A stretch of 64,000 nt of DNA from positions 13,001,001 to 13,065,000 of the forward strand of contig CM032128.1 in the NCBI GenBank assembly GCA_018894105.1, given 5' to 3'. Position numbers and translations under genes: made by a program. How positions within the stretch are numbered: position 1 is the first letter of the stretch; the number at the start of each line of letters is the position of its first letter. Under the pieces are notes generated by a model, which saw only the letters and a program-made list of their open reading frames with translations, ran no database searches and was not told the origin of the DNA. This stretch comes from Jacaranda mimosifolia (taxonomy: Eukaryota > Streptophyta > Magnoliopsida > Lamiales > Bignoniaceae). Shown here piece by piece: positions 1 through 11,345 of this stretch.

Positions 1-700
1 TAAAACAACAATAATTAGGGCATTATTGTGTGGATTAATGTATCAACTTAGAAAAATTGGTGTTAGGCTTATGCTGGACTTTTTCCTCTTTGTTTCATTA
101 AATAAAACTGTTGGAATAGTTCCCTGCAGTCAATCTGAGACTCGTTGAAATTTTCTAAGACCTGATCTGATGACACACCCAACAAAAGATCAATGCACTT
201 CGACACGAACTAGGCCGACCGGCAGCGAACAGATGGTGATGGACTCACCTCACTCCCTTCCACTTGATTACTTGAAAATTCTTCCCTATATTTTGACTCA
301 GAACAAGACCTGTTCTTAGATATGCTTGACCTAGTGAAACCCTATAATTTTTTATTCAAAAAAGATGAATAAAATTTTGCAGACTAAAAACTTGAAGCGA
401 AAATGCAAAGTAAAAAGCCTTGAAATAAAAAGAAAGTTACCTTAAGGACCCATCTCAGTATTCTTTTTAAAGTCTTCCTCTCTTTTCTCTCTCCTAAATC
501 TAAATTACAATTTTCTCTTTTTGTTAACTCTTTGGGCACTGACAAGACCACCTTTATGGAGTATCTCCTAAGAATTTTGCAAATTTTGAGGCCTAGTAAA
601 CCACAACTTAGACACAAGTTGAAAACTCGCGAACCCAAACTTTGAAATAATTAAATTAAAATTATCATTGAATAAACCTTATTTTAACAAATTAAAATAA
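1..700. other. AT-rich spacer, no gene recognised
   Basis: No frame here gives a recognisable protein, and the longest minus-strand frame (384-638) has no family signature. A short stretch near 110 resembles the start of the copia LTRs found elsewhere in this window, but the match stops after about 15 bases. Base composition becomes strongly AT-rich after 640. Confidence 0.6.
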
Positions 701-2010
701 ATTATATATTAAAAATGGACTTATAATATATTTTTAATATAAAATTAATATTTTCCTATTAAATATAGGGGCTTGATAATGTGGATAGTTTTGATCATAA
801 GAATAATAAGATAAATTAATTAAAAATGATCATATAAATTAAATTAGTCAATTAAGTAAAAGGGTTAGAATAGAGCTATCAATGAATCAGATTTTAATTT
901 GAATACAATCTGAATTTGATTTGAATTTAGGATTTTTATCTGATTAAAATATTTGATGAATTAATATCTAATTATAAACATCCATAATCCGAAATAAGTG
1001 AACTGAATATGTAATTAAACAATTCAATCTGTTAAAAATTTGAATTTGAACTTTAATAATTTTTTATTAAATTAATACTCTTATATATAATATTAATAAA
1101 GATTTTAAAATAAAATCTATATATTATATTGACATAATATCTATATTAATGTTTATATTATGCTATTAATATTGAGTTTTTAGCCTAAAAAATAAGAGGA
1201 ATACTGATAAAATGTCAAATACAATATGAATAATAGTTCATCTATGTATTAATATATTGTGAAAGAAAGGTTTAACATTCAAATATTTAACTTTTGAACT
1301 AATATATAATAAAAAGTTGTTAAAATTTCAAATATGTCGTAAATTTACTTTATAAATACATTACTTTTATACAATTCAAAAGGAAAAAACAAAATTAAAT
1401 TAGGTCGGATTTTTTTATTGAATTTCGAATATCTATTGAATTTGGATATTGTACTAAAAAAATTCTATAGGATTTCCGGTCAGATTCAGAGATAAATTTT
1501 GATAATTGAATTCAAATCCAAATATGATTGATCCAATTCAAATCCTATCCATGGACAGCCTACTAGAAAACCCAAAAACAATTTGAGCCCATGGGGAAAG
1601 GTAGGAAAGCCCTAATGGGCCTAAACCCATCAAGAAAAAATTATAAATATCAAGTCCAATAAAGAACTGGAGAAATAGAAATTATATTAAATGGACTTAT
1701 ATTAAAAAATCATATTAAAAATGCACTTATGCTATATTTTTAATATAAAATTAATATTCTCCTATTAAAAATAAGGGGTTTAATAATGTGGATAGTTTTG
1801 ATCGTAAGCATAATTAGATAAATTAATTAAAAATGACATAATAAATTAAATTAATCAATTAAGTAAAAAAGTTAGAGAACAAAAAACAATTTAAGCCTAA
1901 AGATAGAAAAACCCTAATGGGCTTGAATCCATAAAAAAAAAAAAAAAAAAAACCCTACAAGTATCAAGTCCAACAAAGAACTTGGGGAGTAGAAATCATT
2001 CAAGAACTTT
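701..2010. repeat. Tandem duplication of a ~300-bp AT-rich unit
   Basis: Two copies lie head to tail. The first half of the unit is at about 701-870 and recurs at 1708-1876, sharing the words CTATTAAA and TGTGGATAGTTTTGAT. The second half is at about 1571-1700 and recurs at 1880-2010, sharing CCCTAATGGGC and AAGTCCAA. In the first copy the halves are separated by a hAT-like insertion (871-1562); the second copy is uninterrupted. A related stretch lies at 18280-18900, which suggests both derive from a dispersed repeat, possibly a retroelement LTR. Copy boundaries are by eye, plus or minus 10 bases. Confidence 0.7.
871..1562. mobile_element. Non-autonomous hAT-like element (692 bp)
   Basis: The left end reads TAGAGCTATCAATGAATC. 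The reverse complement of the right end reads TAGGCTGTCCATGGATAGG, so these are degenerate terminal inverted repeats of about 20 bp. The flanks GTTAGAA (left) and CTAGAAA (right) look like a decayed 8-bp target duplication. The uninterrupted second copy of the surrounding repeat, near 1870-1885, shows the site without the insert, which supports the limits. The interior is AT-rich with sub-terminal AATTTGAATT-type words and no coding capacity. The ends resemble the TAG(A/G)GGTGTCAA family seen four more times in the window. Confidence 0.7.
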
Positions 2011-3901
2011 CAAGAAACAGATATCTCCCGATGCACATTTCAGAGGAAAATAACCAATGTTCTACTATTTATTAAAAAGTATCTCACTCTATTTTTGTAC
2101 AACATCATTAATTATGTTTCATATTTTTCTTATTATATATTTTTTCACATAAAGTTCAAACATAAATTAGAATTGCTAATATAATTATTATAATATCAAA
2201 TTATTATGACAGTAGCTCAATTGTACTGAATTATATACTTTGATATTTGCATTAAAATGACTTTTATCATTTAGATATTTTAGATACAATTATAAATATT
2301 AATAATTGTCTTAAATCTTTAATTTATTACTAAACAGTCACAAAAAAAAATTACAAATGTAATTGAAAATTGTTAATATAATTAACATAATACAAAATAA
2401 TTATGAGGTAATTATGTTATTATCATTGACAATGTTTTTGTGATTAATACTAATATCATCATCATTATCAGTCATATTAATCAAAATTTGTAGTATATCT
2501 TAATATATAAAAATGAAAAAGAAAATTGACCGTCTTACATGCTTTCAAATGCCCTATATTTTGAGTGTGAGCTTAACAAACGAAAAAAAAAACACAAGTT
2601 CAACAAAGCTCGAAAGCAAGGCGAGCCCCATTAGAGCCAACCTACAAAATCCACGAGAAACGAACTTCATATATCTCACCCCTACATTCATCCACTTTTG
2701 TTATCTTTTGAATGTAGATTGGCAGTAAACAATTCTGACAGCATGCAGAATGCATTTTCCAAAAACCAGGCAGTTAAACAAGTCACTAGCTGCAGTGCAT
2801 AGGGTAGGAATTGACAGCTTCCGATGATAGACTTACATGGAATAATTGAATGCACAGAATTTTGAGCCTTTGAGATTTCAACTTTGGAGATGGACATAGA
2901 GAATGTGTAAAGGAGTTCAGAGATATCACATATATAACTACAGCATGAAAACTCTGCTGATAGTGTTGAGCTGACTTCTTCACTTGATGGCAAAAGGGCT
3001 GTGAAAGGCATGTTAAAACAAGAAAACATATATGCAGGAATTACTGTTTGAAAGAATCAGTGAAGGAATTACAGTTTGAAAGAACAAAGTCATGAGTAAT
3101 TATGTGCATGTGAGCATAAGAAGAGGAACGAGTACTTCTGAGAAGAGGGATATTATACTTTTGCAAAAACTGAATGGTCATTCTTACCTATTCAATCAGA
3201 ATTCTATAATATCAATGGCAAAACGTGAGTCAGGCAATCTTCTTTCCATCCATTCTCATTAATTAAATATAAAAAAAAAATAAAATCTCATATATGGAGA
3301 AACATTATAATCATAATTTTCCAGCTTCATTCTGAAATCATGCAAGAACTGAAAAATAAATAAATAAATAATACTAACCACTAGCATTCCTACTCCTGAT
3401 AGTTAAACTCCTCGCTTTATTAATCTAAGGAAACTTTTATTGGATTCCCCAAGCAGGAAATTGATTAGGCAGTAGGAAGAACATATTTTTCCATAATTGA
3501 AAAAGTTGTTAAATTGTTTTCAAATAGCGGAAAGTACACCAAAGTTCTATTCTTGTTATAAGTGGTTCGCCTTCTTTCTTTCTAATAAGGGCCAGCACAT
3601 TCAATGAAGTAAGAACACTTTTATATGCATATATGATCATGTCCAACATCCAAGAAATATTTATGATCAAGCCAACACAGTAATTAAGTTGTCAACTCCA
3701 CTCTCAAGCTCTCGAAGCTTCAAGACTAATGTGAAAGGAGCTCAAGAAAGTGGAGGTAATACTGACCAAAGAAAACAAAGTAATGTTTCCGGACTTTTCA
3801 ATTCAAATTTTATATTAACCTTTGATTTAATTTATGACATTTATGCATTTAACAAGATAAGAAGTAATAACTGTTGATATAATATGTGGAAATAACCTTA
3901 C
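2011..3901. other. AT-rich spacer, no supported gene
   Basis: The stretch contains A/T runs and short frames only (for example a 113-codon minus-strand frame at 2688-3029). I recognise no domain in any of them. At 3690-3780 there is a slightly more gene-like plus-strand frame ending before a GGAG|GTAATA donor-like site, but nothing connects to it. Confidence 0.5.
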
Positions 3902-4014
3902 ACAATTTTTGGCTACACCACAGGTACCGGAATAGAGACTCCATGTGGGGTCTTGTGCATTTGGGATGAGCCTGAAGTATGAAAAATTATAACCCTGGGT
4001 AATAGTGATGTTTT
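3902..4014 (-). other. Possible orphan exon fragment beside an LTR
   Basis: On the minus strand an open frame runs out of the copia-1 LTR boundary at 4014 and encodes a non-repetitive, aromatic-rich peptide including FRLIPNAQDPTWSLYSG. It ends at 3902 with a good plant donor-like sequence (TGT|GTAAGG). Composition and the donor make it look more like a host exon than the surrounding spacer. I do not recognise the family and found no convincing next exon. It could be chance or part of an unknown repeat. Confidence 0.25.
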
Positions 4015-6164
4015 TGAATTCAAGTGTAGCATAGGATCCAAGCAATAAAGCGTAAAATAACTAAATAAAACTCGGCTACACTCAATCCAAGGATAAAATC
4101 ATGCTTCTAAAATGGATTTGGTTGCAGAAAATTAGCTTGATTGCTTAAAATCCAAGGTAGAATTGAAGACAAGGTTGAATGCTTCAAAACTGTCTCCTCC
4201 TGGCGCAGCAGAAATCCGGCAACATTTGCACTAGCAAATCACCTCCGATTTGTCTGAATTTTGGATAGCACCTCCCCAACAACTTCGGAAATATCCAGTA
4301 AAAATATCAGCAAGAAAAAAAATCGGCAAGTGCTTCAAATTAGCTTCCAAAGTTTCTACAACGCAGTGGATCTCCAAGAGCAAAGCTATCCAAATGTTTA
4401 GCCTCTAATGAAATGATCCACACACCAAAGGCAAGCTCCAATCAGCCTTTAGTCAGCTAGATCACCAAAGGATGAAGAAGAGATGAAGGCAAAAAGTGGA
4501 GGGAAGGTGAAGAAAAATGTGTAAAACTTCAACACATGAAGTAGATCATACTTTTGGAGGGAAAAAGAGAATCTAGCATGTTAGTCTTGCATTTGGTGGC
4601 TCACCCCTTTATATATAGATGAGGACGTCTGATGCAAGTTGGCATCATACCTCCCATGAGGTAGGGTGACAACTAAGCAAGACAAGTTGCATGTAAAAAG
4701 TGAATTTCACTTGGAGTTTTCATTTCATAACATGAAATGTCATCCAAATTAATTCTAAATGCACCTCAAATGAACTCCTCATTTGAATTTGCCGCCAAAA
4801 TTAATTCATCACATTAATTAAATTAACTCCTTAAGCTAGAAGGTGCTAACTTCATCCCTTAAGTTAACTTGACTAATTAATTGTTACATGACACCAATTA
4901 GATTAACTCTTTAATTTAATTGGTCTAATTTAACTCCTTAAATTCTTTTGATCAATTTAATAATTAAATTAATCAAACCAAGATGACTAAAAAATTAGCC
5001 AATCTTTTTCTCCACAAAATCGGTCACTAGGAATTTTCTAACTTTTAGAAAATTCCCTTCATCAAATAAAACTTCCTTTGGACTTTTGTGTGTGACCTAT
5101 TATGTTCTCCCATTCGTTGGACATGAGCTCACAACTCTTGTGATATTTTGAATATCAAAATATTGACATTAGTTTAAAATCCTTTAAACTAATAACTCAA
5201 TTCAATTAATCTCTATTAATTGCAGAGTACTCAATCTTCATGGTCGATGTCCAAACGCAAGCCTATGGAGCCCAACTAATTGGTTGAAATGAATATGCTC
5301 TTAGTGAACTATTATAGCTCTATGCATATGGTCCTTTTGTCTCATATCTCTCGAAAGAGGCCTAGGGCAAGATATTTTTCGGCTCCCTAATAGCCTCAAT
5401 AACCATGTTTCTATTCCCAATGTTCGATTTCCCTTTATGACCTCATCTTTGAAAAACTCTTTTTCCAAATTGTCATACTACCTTACGTAAGGATTTTGTG
5501 GGGTTGATCATTATAGAATACAAAGGAGATGCACTCGCCTTTCACAATGACGAGGAGATAGATCCCATCTTGAATTTCACAAACCTCCATGTCTAGGTAG
5601 CTCATACCCAAGCTCAACCCAGATGACCCGCAGCATGGTCAAAGAAAAGTCTAAGCATGAGAACTTAAACATAAAGTTACCATGGATCCTCAAGTTTAAA
5701 GACTAATTATATGCATTAGCATAAGCTGGATAACTTGCCACTATAGCTATCTAGTGGATTCTTCGGGCGGGCCTTTAGTGAACTTGTTCTCTAACAAGCA
5801 CCCACTAACATGCACTCATGTCTAACATGGATTGCTCTTGAAACAGAATAATATCCAACCCCTTGAATTTTTGCATCGTTAGTGCAAGTCTATTTGAATC
5901 TTAGATGTCCTGTCTTATAAGATTCTACGCCTTAGAATATTTTAAGATCACGATCATATAAGGCTTGTTTCATGATCACCACTTAATGCATGGCCAAGTC
6001 CCGTAGTCATGCATGATCTAAGGGTTTCTACCAAATGCAAGTGAAGTAAAATAACCATAAGATGAAGATGACCATTAAAATATAAATATTATTCAATAAA
6101 GATTATCTCATAAGTAAAATAGTTTACATGCCAATCTAATTGGGTGCGGGGCACTATTCCAACA
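4015..6164 (-). mobile_element. 3' LTR of copia-1
   Basis: The inner edge is ...CTATTCCAACA at 6164, the complement of the LTR start TGTTGGAATAGTGCCC. The outer edge at about 4015 was set by alignment by eye with the copia-2 LTR end. The body matches the copia-2 LTRs along its length, for example the AAAATCCAAGGTAGA block near 4150 and TAAGATTCAAATAGAC-type blocks near 5900. The length of about 2.15 kb is long for copia but agrees with the 2.27 kb of the copia-2 5' LTR. Confidence 0.85.
4608..4618 (-). promoter_or_regulatory. TATA box of copia-1 LTR
   Basis: On the minus strand the sequence is CTATATATAAA in a locally GC-richer setting. It lies at the position equivalent to the CTATATATAG box of the copia-2 LTR. 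Placement within an LTR is consistent with the U3/R junction. The upstream half of the element it would drive is missing. Confidence 0.55.
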
Positions 6165-6175
6165 ATCTCTCACTA

Positions 6176-6680
6176 GCCCTAAAGCTAATTCCTTATAGTC
6201 TTAAGTCCCATCTTCTCAAGATGCTCTTCAATGACCTTTTGTGTTAGGAGTTTTGTCAGTAGATCTGCTATATTCTTTTCTTAGGCTATCATCTCCGCTC
6301 GGATGTCGTCTCTATCAATTATCTCATGGATAAAATGATATCACTTTAAATAATGCTTGGATCACTGATGAGATCTTGGTTCTTTAGCTTGTACAATCGT
6401 TCCGTTGTTGTCACAGAACACAACTACAGGCTAGCAATGCTACGCACTGCATCTAACTCTTAGATAAAGTTTTTCATCCAAACAACTTCCTTTGCAGCTT
6501 CCGAAGATGCAACATATTCTGCCTCTGTGGTATAATCAACCATGCTGTCTTGTTTGGAACTCTTCCAACTCACCACACCGCCATTAAGGCAAAATATAAA
6601 TCCAGAAGTGAATTTTAGATCATCTACTTTGGATTAGAAACTAGAATCCGAAAACTCCTCAAGTTTCAATTATCCATTGA
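6176..6680 (-). pseudogene. Copia-1 RNase H remnant
   Basis: Minus-strand translation gives the copia RNase H landmarks. The SWKSSKQDSMVDYTTEAEYV block contains the conserved Glu, and further on a VTTTER segment replaces the usual C-D-N-N motif. Several stops interrupt the frame. It directly follows the RT C-terminus and precedes the purine-rich tract beside the LTR, as in intact copia elements. Confidence 0.8.
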
Positions 6681-7165
6681 TGTATACCAAAAACAAATCC
6701 TTAGTCCTTCTCAAGTACTTAAGGATTGCTTTAACAACTTTCCAGTACATTCATCAAAGTCGGATTGAAAGCGGCTCGTAACGCTTAGAGCATGTGCTAC
6801 ATCCAACATTGTACAGTGAATAGCATACATTATGCTCCCTATAGCGAATGCATAAAGTATGTGAAATATTTTATGTCTTTCATCATCAGTCTTAGGGGCC
6901 ATAGACTTAGAGAGATGAAGACCATGTCCCATAGGGTTGAATCCCTTCTTGGATTCTTCCATACTAAACCTCTTTAGTATCTTGTCAATGTACAGTGCTT
7001 GGGAAAACCCCAACATCCTTATCGATCTGTCTCTATAGATACTTATTCTAATACGTACGATGCTTCTCCCAAATCCTCATGGAAAATTGTGTAGATAAGC
7101 ATACTTTAGTACACTCTAACATTTCTCTCTCATTCTCAATAAGAAAAATGTCATCGATATAAAGT
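6681..7165 (-). pseudogene. Copia-1 RT C-terminal part with YIDD motif
   Basis: A 101-codon minus-strand frame (6711-7016) carries LGFSQALYIDKILKRFSMEE and then GSIMYAIHCTMLDVAHALSV, the standard copia RT-to-RNase H connection. Just upstream, near 7145-7172, the polymerase active site reads LYIDDIFLI, so both aspartates of the copia YVDD box survive. The segment is broken by frameshifts near 7016-7116. Its upstream neighbour is duplicated copy D1, and the duplication starts immediately beside this motif. Confidence 0.85.
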
Positions 7166-8239
7166 ATAATAAACTATACATTACTCCCACTAGCCTTCTT
7201 GTACATACAAGGTTCATACACATTTTTGACAAAGTCAAACGATTTGACTGTCTTGTCAAAATGTATGTTCCAAATTTGGGACGCCTGTTTGAGTCCATAA
7301 ATGAATCTCTTGAATTTGCAAAATTTTTGCTCATTTTCTTTGGATGTAAAATCTTATGGTTTCACCATATAGATTTCTTCTTCAATGTTTCCATTGAGAA
7401 AAATAGTTTTTCACATTAATTTTCCATATCTCATAGTCATAATATGCGGCTATGACAAGTAAAATTCTAATGGACTCAAGCATAGCAACCGGTGAAAAGG
7501 TTTTCTCAAAATCAATACCGGGTCTTTGAGTGTAACTCTTTGCTACTAGTTGCGCCTTAAAGGTCATTACCTCTCCATCGACTCCTAGCTTTTGCTTATA
7601 GATCTATTTGCAACCAACAGGTACTATACCTTCCGTTGAATCTACCAAAGTTCATACTTTGTTGGAGTATATGGAGTCCACTTCGTATTTCATGGCGTCA
7701 AGCCAATGTCCCAAATCTATGTCCAACATAGCTTCATCATAAGTTGTTGGATCACTATTTTGATTGGCCCATCTCATGAAGGAATTTGAACCTTTCGGGT
7801 TGTTTCTTGATTCGTTCTGACCTTCGCTGAGGTTGTGTGCAAGGCTATTGATGTTCACTTGTTTCTACCATTCGTGGGATTTGTTGAACATCTTGAACTT
7901 CAAGTTCAACAACAACGCCTTATCTATCTAATAGAAATTCCATTTCCAAAAAGGTGGCATTCCTTGAAACAAACACATTTTGTTCAGAGGGATCATAGAA
8001 ATAATAACATAAAGACTCTCTTGGGTATCCCACAAACTTATCCAACTTGTCTTGGCTTTCTCAGGGCCGTGTGAAGCAACACTTGCTTTAGCAGCCATGT
8101 GATGATACTTGCCACTTGACTTAAGCAAAAGACCCCCAAACTCTTAGAAAAAAGTAAGAAGATGCTTTGCCATACCACATCTCATGCGGTATTCTAGGCA
8201 CCGACTTTAAGGGTACTACATTTAGTAACCCCCAAAAGG
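7166..8239 (-). pseudogene. D1: integrase C-terminus, linker and RT N-terminal half (copy 1)
   Basis: Minus-strand frames give RVT_2 sequence: LVAKSYTQRPGIDFEKTFSP at 7382-7567, with VKNYF where copia RTs have the catalytic-Asp motif VKTAF, followed by the segment leading to YIDD. Upstream frames give the integrase C-terminal linker. The block is nearly identical (about 97% by eye) to D2. It ends at 8239 exactly where the TIR element begins, and its left limit matches the first base of D2 after that element. Confidence 0.85.
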
Positions 8240-9431
8240 GAAAATTGCAATGGACCCCCTTGTGTTAAAACAAATGGGCAGATTACCTCCCTGTGAAAAA
8301 AAAAATAGACAAAGAACACCCTTATATTTTAAAAAATTCATGCAACGAACCCCCCTGAGAGTGTGGGTGTAGGACACACTCTCGTGCATGCATCTGAGCT
8401 TAAATTTTTCTATATAAAAGATAATTATGCCCTTCTTTATTAACCATTGGATCTTTTTTTAAAAATTCAACGGTCCAGATCAAATCATATTATTTTTTTT
8501 AAAAATATATATAAAAAATATATTATATACAATATAATATATTATTATATATAATGTGTATATATATTATATATGTGTATATATATATTATATATATCAC
8601 TATCCCCCACCGGCCCCGGCAGCCACCGGCGGCCACCACCAGCAGAGGCAGTCTCCATGGCCGCTCGGCCCCTGTGAGCGGCGCGCATGGCTGCCTGTTG
8701 CAGGGGCGGCCTCTATGGCCGCTTGGGCCGTGCGAGCGGCGCCGGCCACAGGCACCACATTTGCAGCGGCCATGGCTGCTCAGCCACTACGAGCAGCGGC
8801 CTCCATGGCCGCTGGCAGGTAAAGGTAGGATGGGCTAGGGTGGGGTATAAAATATAATATAAAATGTTTATTTATAAATATATATAATATATAAAATAAC
8901 TATTATATAATATTTATGTTTATTATATTATATATTTTATATTTATTGTATAATATATATAAATAAAAAAATAATAAATTAGAAGGATGAAAATAAAAAA
9001 AGTTAAAAATAGTTTTAAAATTTTAAAATAAAAAAATTTGTATAAAGGAGATGAATATAATTGATAAAATAAAAATAAAAGTAATTTTAATTTTATAAAT
9101 AAATTTATATATGTATAAAATGAGAATATATGAAATAATGTTCAATTTATATAGATGTATAAAATGAGAAATATATGAAATAATGAAAGAAAAGAGAAAT
9201 GAGAAATAAAAAGAAAAGAAAAGAATGAATGGAAAAAAATGATAATAAAAGGTTATTTAAATTGAATTGAAAATATATTAAATGATTAAGGGTAAATTAG
9301 TCTTTTCATATTAAAATTATATTAAATGGACAGCAAATGAGAAGGAGGAGGCGGTGTGCGTAGTTTTTTAAAACATAGGGAAGTATATTGAACATTTATT
9401 TTTTATAGGGGGGTAAATTGCTATTAGCCCC
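8240..9431. mobile_element. TIR DNA transposon at a duplication joint (~1.19 kb)
   Basis: The left end reads GGGAAAATTGCAATGGACCC (starting at 8238). The reverse complement of the right end reads GGGGCTAATAGCAATTTACC. The similarity continues inward for roughly 70-100 bp, including CCCCCT, AAATG and a TCCCT(A/G)TG block, so the TIRs are long and degenerate. The interior is very AT-rich apart from a GC-rich cassette at 8601-8825. No transposase was recognised. Long TIRs suggest a Mutator-like or related element. No short target duplication exists because the flanks are the two ends of a 1.07-kb duplicated copia segment. Confidence 0.7.
8601..8825. repeat. GC-rich CCATGGCCGC-type cassette inside the TIR element
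   Basis: About 225 bases of very GC-rich sequence sit between stretches of nearly pure A/T. Variants of CCATGGCCGCT recur about six times with CGAGCGGC/GAGCAGCGGCC spacers, many of them self-complementary. A plus-strand frame (8554-8838) is open but low-complexity (Pro/Ala/Gly/Trp/Leu-rich), and two other frames are partly open, as expected of GC-rich repeats. It could be a captured gene fragment or a minisatellite that grew inside the element. Confidence 0.55.
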
Positions 9432-10629
9432 ATAATAAACTATACATTACTCCCACTAGCCTTTTTATACATCCAAGGTTCATATACATTTTTGACAAAG
9501 TCAAACGATTTGACTGTCTTGTCAAAATGTATGTTCCAAATTTGGGACGCCTGTTTGAGTCCATAAATGAATATCTTGAATTTGCAAAAATTTTGCTCAT
9601 TTTCTTTGGATGTAAAATCTTATGGTTGCACCATATAGATTTCTTCTTCAATGTTTCCATTGAGAAAAATAGTTTTTCACATTAATTTGCCATATCTCAT
9701 AGTCATAATATGCGGCTATGGCAAGTAAAATTATAATGGACTTAGCATAGCGACCGGTGAAAAGGTTTTCTCAAAATCAATACCGGGTCTTTGAGTGTAA
9801 CTCTTTGCTACTAGTTGCGCCTTAAAGGTCATTACCTCTCCATCGACTCCTAGCTTTTGCTTATAGATCCACTTGCAACCAACAGGTACTATACCTTCCG
9901 TTGAATCTACCAAAGTTCATACTTTGTTGGAGTATATGGAGTCCACTTTGTATTTCATGGCGTCAAGCTAATGTCCTAAATCTATGTTCAACATAGCTTC
10001 ATCATAAGTTTTTGGATCACTATTTTGGTTGGCCCATCTCATGAAGGAATTCAAACCTTTCGAGTTGTTTCTTGATTCGTTCTGACCTTCGCTGAGGTTG
10101 TGTGCAATGCTCTTGATGTTCACTTGTTTCTACCATTCGTGGGATTTGTTGAACATCTTGAACTTCAAGTTCAACAACAATGCCTTATCTATCTAATAGA
10201 AATTCCATTTCCAAAAAGGTGGCATTCCTTGAAACAAACACATTTTGTTCAGAGGGATCATAGAGATAATAACGTAAAGACTCTCTTGGGTATCCCACAA
10301 ACTTATCCAACTTGTCTTGGCTTTCTCAGGGCCGTGTGAAGCAACACTTGCTTTAGCAGCCATGTGATGATACTTGCCACTTGACGTAAGCAGAAGACCC
10401 CCAAACTCTTAGAAAAAAGTCAGAAGATGCTTTGGTATACCACATCTCATGCGGTATTCTAGGCACCGACTTTAAAGGTACTACATTTAGTAACCCCCAA
10501 AAGGATATAAGTACATTGGAAAAGCTCATCATTGAACTTACCATGTCCAATAATGTACAGTTTCTCCTCTCGGCTACTCCATTGTGTTAGGGTGTGCTGG
10601 GTGGGGTCATTAAGAGAGAATCCCATTCT
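9432..10629 (-). pseudogene. D2: integrase C-terminus, linker and RT N-terminal half (copy 2)
   Basis: This repeats D1, from the base after the TIR element through 10504, with a few percent of differences and one single-base indel. It then continues a further ~125 bases into the integrase, where the minus-strand frame at 10353-10550 has LNVVPLKSVPRIPHEMW (the copia P-x-E-x-W-like linker). The RT part shows LVAKSYTQRPGIDFEKTFSP at 9731-9913. At about 10629 it joins D3 in tandem. Confidence 0.85.
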
Positions 10630-11345
10630 TCAGTAGTTCTATCAAAGTCCATACTTTGTTGGAGTACATGGAGTCCATTTTGAATTTCATTGCATCAAGC
10701 CAATGTCCCAAATCTATATCCAACATAGCTCATCATAAGTCTTCGATCACTATCCAGTTGGCTTGTCTCATGAAGTAATTCGAATCTTTCAGGTTGTTTT
10801 TTGATTCGATCTAACCTTTTCAGAGTTTGTGTGTAAGGCTCTTGATTTTCACTTGTTTCTATTGCTTATGGGATTTGTTGATTATCTTGAACTTCATTAA
10901 GTTCAACAACAACGCCATTTCTATTTAATAGAAATTCCTTTTCTAAAAAATGGACATTTCTTGAAACAAACACCTTTTGTTCTGAGGGATCATAGAAATA
11001 ATAACCCATAGACTCTCTTGGGTATCCCACAAACATGCACAAGGTGGATCTTGCATCCAACTTGTTTCTTACTAGCTATTTGACGTAAGTAGGAGACCCC
11101 TCCAAATTCTTAGAAAAGAGTAAAAAGGTGCTTTGCCATACCACGTCCCATGTGGTATCTTTGGAAACGACTTTGAATGTACTACATTAAGTAACTTCAC
11201 CACCATCTCTAAGGCATATCCTCGAAAAGATACGGGTATATGGAAAAAGCTCATTATGGAATGTACCATGTCAACAAGATATGATTTCTCCTCTAGGTTA
11301 CTCCATTGTATTATGGTGTGCTGGGCGGAGTTCATTGAGAGAGAA
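10630..11345 (-). pseudogene. D3: integrase C-terminus and linker (copy 3)
   Basis: Minus-strand frames give the integrase end (11072-11335, with LVDMVHSIMSF, equivalent to the LLDMVRSMMSF that follows the catalytic-Glu region) and the linker MDARSTLCMFVGYPRESMGY at 10866-11060. The block is equivalent to about 9900-10629 of D2 but is visibly more diverged from it than D1 is. This makes it an older, ~0.72-kb tandem duplication. Confidence 0.8.

Noticed and set aside
105..140. TGTTGGAATAGTTCCC resembling the copia LTR start
   Set aside because: The match lasts about 15 bases and the following sequence does not align with any of the copia LTRs in the window, so no solo LTR is called.
2688..3029. 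113-codon minus-strand frame considered as a gene
   Set aside because: No domain, no promoter or splice context, and its length is within chance for this window.
8554..8838. 94-codon open frame in the GC-rich block
   Set aside because: Two or more frames are open through the same GC-rich repeat, and the peptide is low-complexity, so it is not called as a gene.
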